This document shows positions 56,479 to 64,000 of a stretch of 64,000 nucleotides of DNA, in pieces. The DNA comes from Azospirillum sp. B510 (GTDB lineage Bacteria; Pseudomonadota; Alphaproteobacteria; Azospirillales; Azospirillaceae). The notes under the pieces were generated by a model. That model was not told where the DNA came from. It worked only from the letters and a program-made list of their open reading frames with translations, and did not search any database. The first letter of the stretch is position 1; the number at the start of each line of letters is the position of its first letter. A program made the translations under genes and the position numbers. The stretch covers positions 186,001-250,000 of the forward strand of contig NC_013854.1 of NCBI RefSeq assembly GCF_000010725.1. The letters are read 5' to 3'.

Positions 56479-58059
56479 ATGGAGCTTGTACCCAGGCAGG
56501 TTTGGACGAAACACATGCAGAGCAGCGATCTCCCGGTGGACGACGACACGATCTCCCCAGCCGGTAGCGATGGAGCGAACGGAACGAAAGCGTTGGCGTC
56601 GGTTGGGCTCCCTCGGAAGGAAAGGAAGACCAGCCTGACAGATCGCAAGCTGGATGATCTTGCGGCCAAGCATTTGGTCAGCCCCGTCGATATCACGGAT
56701 TCCAAGGTGGCGGGGCTGGTCGCTCGGGTGTTTCCGAATGGGCGCCGGTCGTTCTACTTCAAATGGCGTCCGAAGCCGGAGGCCGGAGGAAGGCGTCGTT
56801 TCCGCTCAATGCGACTTGATGCGTCGAACGTAAACGAAGCTCGTCAGAAAGCAATGGAGGCGTCGGCGCAGGTTAGCATCGGTCGAGATCCCACCGTGAC
56901 AAGCGCGGCATTTACCCCGATGTCCACGACCACCGTCGCCGAGGCGGTGAAGCAGTTCGTGGACCATCTTACCGGGATCGGCCGGAAACCGGCCTACGTG
57001 AAGAACGTGGAAGGCATGTTCCGCAATCACGTATTGCTGGTGCTTGGTCAGCACCGCTTGATCGATGTGACGCAGAAGGATCTGTCTGACCTGCTTGCGT
57101 CCCTCAAGAAGAAGGCTTCGGCCAAAGCGGACGGGCCTGTGGTCGAGCGCAGGTCATCGAAAGCACCGAACGGGCGCAACAGGCAGCATGATGGCACGAA
57201 GCGGCGGGTGTCGGTGATGCCGAACCGCGTCTACACCCAGATCAATAGCCTTCTCCGGTGGGCAACGGAAGAAGGGGTGTTGCCCTCTGGCGCCGCACCG
57301 CTGGTAAGGCGCCCGATTCCTGTCGAACCAAGCAAGGCTCGGCTTGATGCCGGGACCAAGCGCGTACTGCGGGCCGGGCATCTTGCGCGCATCTGGATTG
57401 CTGTTACTGACGAGCCGCCGCATGTGCGGAACTTGATTCGTCTGCTCCTGCTCCTGCCGCTCCGGCGGGAAGAGGTGACCGGCTTGCGTTGGGGCGAAGT
57501 GAACGGATTGGAAACCGGGTCGAATGTCGTCCAGTTCGATGTCACGGCGTTCACTGGGCCAAGGCTGGATATCCCGGCGGAGCGGATGAACGGAGGTAAG
57601 AGACCGCAGATGATGCCTCTGCCGCCGTCGGCGGTCGCGATGTTGGAAGAGATGAGGAAGTTCAAGGGCGTGGGCGGAGACTTCGTGTTTTCCGTCACCG
57701 CAGGGCGCACATCTTTCGCGGGTTGGCAATCTTTGATGGTGCGACTCCGGGAGCGGTGCAACGGCCTGCCGGAACACTGGAACATCCATGACTTCCGGAC
57801 GGCATTCGCAACGGAGGTTGGTGATCGCCTGAACGCCGAACCGAGCATCGTCAGCCGCCTTCTGTCGCATGCTTTGGAGAACCAGCTTGGCGTGACGTGG
57901 CGGTATGACCAGAGCCGCCGGATTGAGCCGATGCTGGCTCTGCTGACACGGTGGCAGGATCTGATCCTTGAGGAGGTTGAGACTGAACTGCGACGTCGAA
58001 GACAAGAATCGGGCGGTTCAGTCGAGGCGAACATCTTGGGGCTTCGGTTAAGCGAATGA
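56479..58059 (+). CDS. int: Tyrosine recombinase (integrase) of an integrative element
   Basis: A 526-residue site-specific recombinase. N-terminal DUF4102-like domain (about 50-135; LTDRKLDDLAAKHLVSPVDI, SFYFKWRPKPEAGGRRRFRS), core-binding domain (about 150-280, with a basic insert KAPNGRNRQHDGTKRRVS) and a catalytic domain with Arg in LLLPLRREEVTGLRWGE (329-330), HDFR (437-440), His464 in LLSHALE and Tyr476 in TWRYDQS. All catalytic residues are there. ATG 56479 or 56515 may be the start. Base use differs from the housekeeping genes, consistent with transfer. Confidence 0.92.
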   Translation: MELVPRQVWTKHMQSSDLPVDDDTISPAGSDGANGTKALASVGLPRKERKTSLTDRKLDDLAAKHLVSPVDITDSKVAGLVARVFPNGRRSFYFKWRPKPEAGGRRRFRSMRLDASNVNEARQKAMEASAQVSIGRDPTVTSAAFTPMSTTTVAEAVKQFVDHLTGIGRKPAYVKNVEGMFRNHVLLVLGQHRLIDVTQKDLSDLLASLKKKASAKADGPVVERRSSKAPNGRNRQHDGTKRRVSVMPNRVYTQINSLLRWATEEGVLPSGAAPLVRRPIPVEPSKARLDAGTKRVLRAGHLARIWIAVTDEPPHVRNLIRLLLLLPLRREEVTGLRWGEVNGLETGSNVVQFDVTAFTGPRLDIPAERMNGGKRPQMMPLPPSAVAMLEEMRKFKGVGGDFVFSVTAGRTSFAGWQSLMVRLRERCNGLPEHWNIHDFRTAFATEVGDRLNAEPSIVSRLLSHALENQLGVTWRYDQSRRIEPMLALLTRWQDLILEEVETELRRRRQESGGSVEANILGLRLSE

Positions 58060-58277
58060 TTTTGTGTTTCAGGGACGGAGGGTGATACAGTCCACTTGCG
58101 TTCCACCCCCAGCGACCCTCGCGGCCGCTGTGAGTCCTCCTCGGTTGGAAGACGAAGCTGCCGAATGGCGGCGGACAGGCCAGAAATGCTTTCGCTCCAT
58201 TGGAGGATTGCGGCCGCAGACGCCGGAGCCGCGAGGCACCGAAACCCTGATGCGGTACATTGCCGCCGGGATTTGAC

Positions 58278-58613
58278 ATGAGCATGAACCAGACCATCCA
58301 AGCGGAGAGCGGATGGGTTGACAGTACTGAACTGAAGTTGCGTGGCATCGTGGCCAGCCGTACCACGCTCCACCGCTACCTCAACCGACCGATGTCAGAG
58401 AACCCGTTTCCACGCCCCCATCGGCACACCAAAACCGGTCGCCGGTATTGGCCCTATCATGAGGTGGCGGCGTGGCATGAACGCGAACTGGCGCGCAAGA
58501 CCATCTCTCCCGATGTCGCGCCGCTGGTTCCAGATCGGGATCCCTCCGCGTGGCGTCCTGGTGGATCGCGTCGGTCCAGCGGGGATGTGGCGGCACACGT
58601 AGCAAGCCATTGA
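58278..58613 (+). CDS. AlpA-like DNA-binding protein
   Basis: A 111-residue protein with a winged or helix-turn-helix motif: VDSTELKLRGIVASRTTLHRYLNRP and FPRPHRHTKTGRRYWPYHEVAAWHERELA, typical of AlpA-type excisionase/regulators next to integrases. The C-terminal 35 residues are low in complexity. Starts MSMNQTIQAES at ATG 58278, 218 bases after the integrase. Likely controls the element's excision or its integrase gene. Confidence 0.75.
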   Translation: MSMNQTIQAESGWVDSTELKLRGIVASRTTLHRYLNRPMSENPFPRPHRHTKTGRRYWPYHEVAAWHERELARKTISPDVAPLVPDRDPSAWRPGGSRRSSGDVAAHVASH

Positions 58614-59503
58614 CGTGCATTTCGGCATGGGGTGTTTCGAGCGCTCCATGCCCAGATCGGCGAATGATGTCTCGGACGGAGCGATCTCTCGTTGGTTTCT
58701 GATCTGGTGGATCAGATCACCACATGATGACCACATCTACATGTCAAGGAGGCGTCCACTCGCTCGCACGCTCGCTCGCGTCCACCTACAATTCACGCTT
58801 CGTCTTCGCGGAATGCTCGCGATGCTCGCATTCGCTCGACGTCGCGTGAATTGTCTTGCTTGGCATTCCGTTCAATCGAACTCTCCTGTCACCCTAGATT
58901 TATGTTGCATTTTATCCCCCCGCGCTGAACACACTCGTCATGGTTCAGCAGCGGGGGAGAATTTTGCACCCTGAGTTTGTCAGTTGTTCCATCAGCCGCG
59001 ACCGCGTTTATGGCGGTGCTGGTGGTTTCCCGGTAACAGCGTGTGACGGCCCGCTCTCGGCACGTTCCAAGTTGTCGTGGAAGCTCGGGGCTGATCGGCC
59101 GGGCGGTCGGACCATGGAGATGGTGGACGCCGCTCGTCGGCCGGGGCCTTGCGCCTCGGTGAACGTTGTTGCCAAACGGTTATGCGATTGGATCGCAAGC
59201 TCATGCGCGCAGCGATGGAAGGACCACGCGCATGCGGATAGTTGTCAAAGCGAAGACAGAACTATCCTCTTGATTTCTTGCCTTTCGCGAAAATTGTTTC
59301 GCCAAGCGGCCGTTTCTTACCTCGGATGTCATGACCCGTGTAAGTCCGACTTGTCGGCTGTCCTGCCTCATACTCGCCGGTCCAAAAAACCCGGTCTGCG
59401 TTTTACCGCTGGGATGCGGTCATTTCCCATGGACACAAGTATTTATACTCGACCCTTCGCCAATTGGTCAATTTACTTCGCAGGGTCATTGGCCCGGCCA
59501 AGA
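58614..59503. other. Gene-free stretch of the element
   Basis: About 890 bases where I see no credible gene. Open frames on both strands are rare-codon rich and lack ribosome sites. It holds a long inverted repeat (58788-58854) and a dyad CTGATC-N5-GATCAG near 58698. The 3' half (59200-59500) is AT-richer and may contain promoter or RNA sequences. Confidence 0.55.
58788..58854. repeat. Long imperfect inverted repeat
   Basis: ACAATTCACGC (58788-58798) and GCGTGAATTGT (58844-58854) are perfect inverses; inside lies GAATGC (58811-58816) with GCATTC (58828-58833). Together they give a nested hairpin of 67 bases with CTCG-rich loops. It could be an RNA structure, recombination or replication signal. 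Confidence 0.65.
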
Positions 59504-60064
59504 TCAGACGTGGGCGAGATCGTCTACCATTCGATGAACATACCCGACCTGCTCTGCTGATTGCAGCGCGCCGGGACGCGCGGCTCGGACGGCGGCGATG
59601 GCGTCATCGGCGTGCATTCCAAGGTCGATCAGAAGGCAGGCGGCACTCATCGCGCTGCGGCTCCGTCCGGCACGGCAGAAGAACAGCACCCGGCCGCCAT
59701 GGCCCAAATGCCCCCGGGCGCGCTCCGCGATGTGGGACCATTGCGGGTCGTCGTCCTCGGGGACGCCGCCGTCGGAGATCGGCCGCCAAAGGAAGTCGAT
59801 CCCCGCCCGTTCTGCCAAATTTGGTATACAGCCCACGCCAAGGCATCGGACCTCGCGGGCCTCCAAAAGGCCAATTGCCATGGTTGCACCCCATTGAGTG
59901 ATATGCGCCAGATCCAGGTCGATATTCCGGTTCCAGCCGCCGTTGACGGGGTCGGCATCCTTGCGGCCTGGGCACATCGAAAAACCGACGGCGCCCCCAT
60001 TCGGTACGACAACTGTCGCGATTTCCAGTGGATGAGACGTGCTGGTGCGCGGCGTGACGATCAT
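59504..60064 (-). CDS. CDKN3/dual-specificity phosphatase-like protein
   Basis: A 186-residue protein with a protein-tyrosine-phosphatase loop at 130-136: VLFFCRAGRSRSAMSAACLL has Cys and Arg at the Cx5R spacing (C130, R136). The loop His normally before the Cys is Phe129. The candidate general acid is Asp98 (SDGG). MCPGRKDADPVNGGWNRNID and HITQWGATMAIGLLE in front are typical of the CDKN3-like group. It closes a tight leftward operon (22-base gap to the gene before). May remove phosphate from proteins or other molecules. Confidence 0.82.
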   Translation of the reverse strand: MIVTPRTSTSHPLEIATVVVPNGGAVGFSMCPGRKDADPVNGGWNRNIDLDLAHITQWGATMAIGLLEAREVRCLGVGCIPNLAERAGIDFLWRPISDGGVPEDDDPQWSHIAERARGHLGHGGRVLFFCRAGRSRSAMSAACLLIDLGMHADDAIAAVRAARPGALQSAEQVGYVHRMVDDLAHV

Positions 60065-60086
60065 CGATCAACCTTCTGATTGCAGG

Positions 60087-60497
60087 TCATGCCGACAGCA
60101 GAATGGCGTGCCGCTCGCTCCATGCCTTGGTGATCCCGCACGCAAGCGGCTGGATCGGCCGCATTCCCGGCTCGCGGTGCAGCAGCACGTAAATCCAGGC
60201 GCGCAGGGTGCTCCGTTCGCCGACGGAGACCTCCGTCGCCTCGCGCTTGTACAGGATGCCTTCCCCTTCGAGCAGGTCGAGTTCGGACAGCGTGTCGCGG
60301 TCGACGCCATACACCTCGCCGGTAACGTGGAACCGACCCGGCTGTGTTACCGCCGGGAAGGCGCCGAGCGACCACAGATCGAAGCTGCGCGCCGTCGTGG
60401 CCCCGCCCAGGAAGGTCGCTTCCTCAAGGAAATGGTGGTTGTGGAAGCCCCGCTTCAACGAGCCGTAGACGAACACCCGTTCAATCTGAGCGGTCAT
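60087..60497 (-). CDS. Gamma-glutamylcyclotransferase-like protein
   Basis: A 136-residue GGCT/AIG2-like protein. The signature VYGSLKRG near residue 10 is diagnostic; GSF-like LGGATTARSFDLWSLGAFPAV, GEVYGVDRDTLSELDLLEGEG (with the catalytic-type Glu in LDLLEGEG) and a C-terminal WIYVLLHREPG complete the fold. Substrate of the family is gamma-glutamyl amino acids or amines. Its start overlaps the preceding gene's stop by 4 bases. Confidence 0.85.
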   Translation of the reverse strand: MTAQIERVFVYGSLKRGFHNHHFLEEATFLGGATTARSFDLWSLGAFPAVTQPGRFHVTGEVYGVDRDTLSELDLLEGEGILYKREATEVSVGERSTLRAWIYVLLHREPGMRPIQPLACGITKAWSERHAILLSA

Positions 60498-60904
60498 GCT
60501 GGTTCTCCGTCGGAAGGCTTCCCGTTCACCGCGCCGTCGCCACCCTCGGAGGGCCGAATTCCGTGCAGTTCCAGATACTCGTCAAAGCGCCGATGGGCGA
60601 TGAGCGACACGAGGTAGTGCGCGCCGAAACTGTCACCAAACCGGGGGCCGCGCTCACGGCGAAACTCGGCGAGCGTATCGCGCATGAACTGATCGAGGAC
60701 CGGACGATGAGCCTCCTTCACCCCCTCGAACTCCCGTCGCCGCATCACCGCTCGCGCCCGCGCGATCTCGGTCTGCTCATCGAGCAATGGGAGAACACCC
60801 CGCCGAAGATCGTTGCGAGCCTTAACCGCCTGCTCGATCCGGTCGTCGGGGTCCGATGCCTTTGGTGAAGAGGGGGGATGTTGAAGCGGACCGGAAGGTG
60901 TCAT
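60494..60904 (-). CDS. Hypothetical protein, first of a three-gene operon
   Basis: A 136-residue soluble, helical protein with many charges: KARNDLRRGVLPLLDEQTEIA, RAVMRRREFEGVKEAHRPVL and FGAHYLVSLIAHRRFDEYLEL. N- and C-termini are Pro/Gly rich. No family recognised. Its stop overlaps the GGCT-like start by 4 bases, so all three genes are coupled. Confidence 0.72.
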   Translation of the reverse strand: MTPSGPLQHPPSSPKASDPDDRIEQAVKARNDLRRGVLPLLDEQTEIARARAVMRRREFEGVKEAHRPVLDQFMRDTLAEFRRERGPRFGDSFGAHYLVSLIAHRRFDEYLELHGIRPSEGGDGAVNGKPSDGEPA

Positions 60905-61022
60905 GGCGGAGAGTGTACCATATCGCGCCTAATCCTTCAATATTCGCCGGGATAGACATCCGGTGATCGCGCTGTATCGCTTCAACGTCAAAACAGAGAA
61001 TGCGTCTCCGCGTGGTTACAGT

Positions 61023-61361
61023 TCATCGACAAGCAGCCGGTGTGGCGTCAAGCACTGCGAGGAGGGGAAATCGGCGACGAAAGTGTTGCGCATCCTCTTC
61101 ACGCTCGAAGCGGAAGCGGCGGCCGACGTCCTCCCCACGGACACGCTGGAGCGGTTCGACGTGCCATTCGGCGTCGATGAACTTCCGGCACCAGCCCACC
61201 CGTGCGCCATGCGCTCGCGCGAAAGGGTGTCCCATCGCGTCGAAGGACAGGCCGATCTGATCGACGGTGTGCGGCGTTGCCTGCCGCTCCCGGTCGCTGA
61301 CGAACCCCCAACGGAGGCCATGTCGGGTGGCGATGCGGCGGGTGATGTCGGAAAGGGTCAT
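61023..61361 (-). CDS. Hypothetical protein of the element
   Basis: A 112-residue protein: TRRIATRHGLRWGFVSDRER, GLSFDAMGHPFARAHGARVGW and a basic Arg-rich end. Two Cys are visible. Lies 118 bases before the three-gene operon on the same strand, and faces the Res-like gene across about 220 bases that hold the divergent promoters. An overlapping frame on the plus strand is less likely. Function unknown. Confidence 0.58.
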   Translation of the reverse strand: MTLSDITRRIATRHGLRWGFVSDRERQATPHTVDQIGLSFDAMGHPFARAHGARVGWCRKFIDAEWHVEPLQRVRGEDVGRRFRFEREEDAQHFRRRFPLLAVLDATPAACR

Positions 61362-61581
61362 GGGTGGCGTCCTGGCGGCTGTTTCCGGTATTTAGCCAAG
61401 CGCGCCCTGCACTCCGCCGCCATAGGTTGGCGCATACAGCCCATCCCCCGGATCAAGCGGCCATGCCGAGGCGCGTCGCGACGACCGTGGCGCGAATTGC
61501 ACCAGCCGGTTGCACTTGCTCTTGCAGTTCCGACGGTGGCATGCTCCAGCCGCAATTTTTGGCTAATCCGGTGGCAGGGGT

Positions 61582-64000
61582 ATGAGCGAAGCGTTTTTCG
61601 AGCGGCCGATCCTGAACTCGCCCTATGCCTACCCCGCCCGCCACTGGGAACTGGACGCCGACGGCCAGCCGACGAACCGGATCGTCGAGCATCGCCGCCG
61701 CTCGGAACTCATCAGCCCGATCCCGAAGACCAAGAAGCGTCGCAGCCCGACCCAGGCGAACCTCGACCTCGACCACACGGCCAACCTGACCCATGACGGG
61801 CAGGAGTACAATCCAACCCCCTACATCAACAAGATCCGCAACGAGGTCGAATCCTGGCGGCGGCTGCCCAACCCCAACGACTGGGGCGTGACGCCGGAAA
61901 CCGCCCGCCTGCTCCAGCATTGGCGCCACCATCCGTTTCAGGGCGTCCGTCCCTTCTTCTGCCAGATCGAGGCGGTTGAAACCGCGATCTGGTTGACCGA
62001 GGTCGCCCCGCAGCGCGGCGAGATTTGGCAGCACATCAAGCGTGCCAACCAGCAGGCCAACCCGGAACTGCTGCGTATGGCGCTGAAGCTCGCCACCGGC
62101 GCGGGCAAGACCACCGTCATGGCGATGCTGATCGCGTGGCAGACGGTCAACGCCGTCCGGCACCCGAACGCCAAGTCCTTCTCGCGCGGCTTCCTGATCG
62201 TGGCGCCCGGCATCACCATTCGTGACCGGCTGCGCGTGCTGCTCCCCAACGACCCCGAGAGCTACTACCGCAACCGCGAGATCGTTCCGGGCGACATGCT
62301 CGCCGACATCGAGCGGGCCAAGATCGTCATCACGAACTACCACGCCTTCAAGCGGCGCGAGCGCATGGAGGTTTCGAAGGTCGGGCGCGCGCTGCTCAAG
62401 GGGCGTGGCCCTGATCTGGACACGCTGGAAACCGAAGGCCAGATGCTCCAGCGCGTGATGCCGGACCTGATGGGCCTGAAAAGCATCGTCGTGCTGAACG
62501 ACGAGGCCCACCACTGCTACCGCGAGAAGCCCCCCGAACAGGGCGGCACCGATGGCGTCGCCGACCTGAAAGGCGACGAGAAGGACGAGGCCAAGCGCAA
62601 CAACGAGGCCGCCCGCCTGTGGATCTCCGGGCTGGAGACGGTCAAGCGCAAGCTGGGCCTGCGCGCCGTCTACGACCTGTCGGCCACGCCCTTCTTCCTG
62701 AACGGCTCCGGCTACGCCGAGGGAACCCTGTTCCCGTGGACGGTCAGCGACTTCTCGCTGATGGACGCCATCGAGTGCGGCATCGTCAAGCTGCCCCGCG
62801 TGCCGGTGGCCGACAACATCCCCGGCGCCGACGTGCCGAAGTTCCGCGACCTGTGGACCCACATCGGCAAGCGCATGCCCAAGGCCGGGCGCGGTGCTGG
62901 CAAGACGCTCGACCCGCTGGCGATCCCGGTGGAGCTTCAGACCGCGCTGGAGGCGCTCTACGGCCATTACGCCAAGACCTTCGACCTGTGGGAGCAGGCG
63001 GGGATCGGCGTGCCGCCGGTCTTCATCGTCGTCTGCAACAACACCGCCACATCGAAGCTGGTGCATGACTACATCTCCGGCTTCCACCGTCCCAACCCCG
63101 ACGGCTCGGCGACGCTGGAGAACGGGCGCCTGCCCCTGTTCCGCAATTTCGACGAGTTCGGCAACCGGCTGGCCCGGCCGCGCACCCTGCTGATCGACAG
63201 CGAACAGTTGGAGTCCGGCGAGGCGCTTGACAAGGATTTCCGCGCCTTGGCGGGCGACGAGATCGAGCGGTTCCGCCGCGAGATTGTCGAGCGCACCGGC
63301 GACATCCGCAAGGGCGAGGCGATCACCGACCAAGACCTTCTGCGCGAGGTGATGAACACCGTCGGCAAGAAGGGCAAGCTCGGCGAGTCGATCCGCTGCG
63401 TCGTCTCCGTCTCCATGCTGACGGAAGGATGGGACACCAACACCGTCACCCATGTGCTGGGCGTCCGCGCGTTCGGCACGCAGTTGCTCTGCGAACAGGT
63501 GGTCGGCCGCGCCCTGCGGCGCCAGTCCTACGACCTGAACGGCGAAGGGCTGTTCAACGTCGAATATGCCGACGTGCTGGGCGTGCCGTTCAATTTCAAC
63601 GCCAAGCCGGTCATCGCCCCGCCCGCCAAGCCGCGCGAGACGGTGACGGTCCAGGCGGTCCGCCCCGACCGCGACGCGCTGGAAATCACCTTCCCCCGCG
63701 TCGAGGGCTACCGCGTCGAACTGCCGGAGGAGCGGCTGACCGCCGCCTTCGGCCCGGACTCGGTGCTCGACCTCAACCCCGATCTGGTCGGCCCGTCCGT
63801 CACCCAGAACCGGGGCATCATCGGCGAGGGCGTGGACCTGACCGTCGCCCATCTGGAGGACATGCGCCAGTCCACCATCCTTTTCCATCTGGCCCGCCAT
63901 CTGCTGTTCCAGAAGTTCCGCGATCCGGGCGCGGAGCCGAAGCTCCACCTGTTCGGCCAGTTGAAGCGGATCACCAAGCAATGGCTTGACGGCGGCTATC
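61582..64000 (+). CDS. Type III Res-like restriction/helicase protein (BPTD_3080 type), cut by the right edge
   Basis: At least 806 residues. N-terminal region of about 170 residues, then a superfamily 2 helicase: Walker A ATGAGKTT (171-178), ITNYHAF, DEAH (307-310), SATPFF (about 375), MLTEGWDTNTVTHVLGVRAFGT (motif V) and EQVVGRALRRQSYD (motif VI), followed by further sequence to the edge. This architecture is that of type III restriction Res subunits and the BPTD_3080 family as I recall it, which usually has a nuclease domain at the C-terminus and a methyltransferase neighbour (both beyond the window). ATG 61582 follows GGCAGGGGT. Confidence 0.88.
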   Translation, partial: MSEAFFERPILNSPYAYPARHWELDADGQPTNRIVEHRRRSELISPIPKTKKRRSPTQANLDLDHTANLTHDGQEYNPTPYINKIRNEVESWRRLPNPNDWGVTPETARLLQHWRHHPFQGVRPFFCQIEAVETAIWLTEVAPQRGEIWQHIKRANQQANPELLRMALKLATGAGKTTVMAMLIAWQTVNAVRHPNAKSFSRGFLIVAPGITIRDRLRVLLPNDPESYYRNREIVPGDMLADIERAKIVITNYHAFKRRERMEVSKVGRALLKGRGPDLDTLETEGQMLQRVMPDLMGLKSIVVLNDEAHHCYREKPPEQGGTDGVADLKGDEKDEAKRNNEAARLWISGLETVKRKLGLRAVYDLSATPFFLNGSGYAEGTLFPWTVSDFSLMDAIECGIVKLPRVPVADNIPGADVPKFRDLWTHIGKRMPKAGRGAGKTLDPLAIPVELQTALEALYGHYAKTFDLWEQAGIGVPPVFIVVCNNTATSKLVHDYISGFHRPNPDGSATLENGRLPLFRNFDEFGNRLARPRTLLIDSEQLESGEALDKDFRALAGDEIERFRREIVERTGDIRKGEAITDQDLLREVMNTVGKKGKLGESIRCVVSVSMLTEGWDTNTVTHVLGVRAFGTQLLCEQVVGRALRRQSYDLNGEGLFNVEYADVLGVPFNFNAKPVIAPPAKPRETVTVQAVRPDRDALEITFPRVEGYRVELPEERLTAAFGPDSVLDLNPDLVGPSVTQNRGIIGEGVDLTVAHLEDMRQSTILFHLARHLLFQKFRDPGAEPKLHLFGQLKRITKQWLDGGY

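Noticed and set aside
58615..59560. Overlapping open frames of 119 and 206 codons on the plus strand
   Set aside because: Codon use is unlike coding sequence here, Cys/Trp/Ser-rich without pattern, no ribosome site, and one runs through the long inverted repeat.
61453..63981. An 842-codon open frame on the minus strand
   Set aside because: It is antisense to the Res-like gene, whose helicase motifs are clear; the reverse frame is a shadow of GC-rich codons.

Overview
The window looks like a chromosomal segment of a high-GC alphaproteobacterium of the Rhodospirillales, most likely Azospirillum or a close relative. I infer this from the very high third-position GC, the sdhC-sdhD-sdhA-sdhB order, the ihfB-lapA pairing, the number of chemotaxis and cyclic-di-GMP proteins, and the overall style of the proteins; no database comparison was possible.

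Positions 1-11.4 kb are housekeeping: an HD-GYP response regulator (cut by the left edge) with a CheY-like protein, an IalB-family periplasmic protein, rlmN, a large membrane protein, the succinate dehydrogenase operon with a recognisable promoter and terminator, and a class IV aminotransferase. From 11.5 to 15.9 kb is a compact, intact-looking phage-derived block: a CI/LexA-type repressor faces five overlapping rightward genes, including a T7-type head-tail connector, a Bbp19-like protein and a scaffold protein. Capsid, terminase and tail genes are absent.

Positions 16-29.4 kb hold a GGDEF-EAL protein with a degenerate GGDEF motif, a metallophosphoesterase, cytochrome b561, a di-heme peroxidase, cytochrome c', aspartate aminotransferase, an FMN reductase, an SDR, an EamA exporter, an ornithine cyclodeaminase homologue, lapA and ihfB. 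From 29.5 to 45 kb signalling and stress genes dominate: cheZ with a pentapeptide-repeat partner, an HtrA protease, mtnA, an HWE/HisKA_2 kinase, dps, two chemotaxis receptors and an EF-G paralogue with an altered G3 motif. From 45 to 55 kb come argG, an MFS transporter overlapping an HdeD-like/peptidase-like fusion, an SH3 protein, several very small genes, a PAQR/hemolysin III protein, an LprI-like secreted protein, a MarR-type regulator and a 2-hydroxyacid dehydrogenase.

The last 9 kb are accessory. Two 83-base repeats (55.3 and 56.2 kb) that differ by a compensatory base pair flank a small secreted-protein gene and lie just before a tyrosine integrase. Beyond the integrase are an AlpA-like regulator, about 0.9 kb of apparently non-coding DNA with a long inverted repeat, a tight leftward operon (unknown protein, gamma-glutamylcyclotransferase-like, dual-specificity-phosphatase-like), another unknown gene, and a large type III Res-like helicase/restriction protein that runs off the right edge. 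This is the best candidate for a defence-type mobile element with an uncharacterised gene set.
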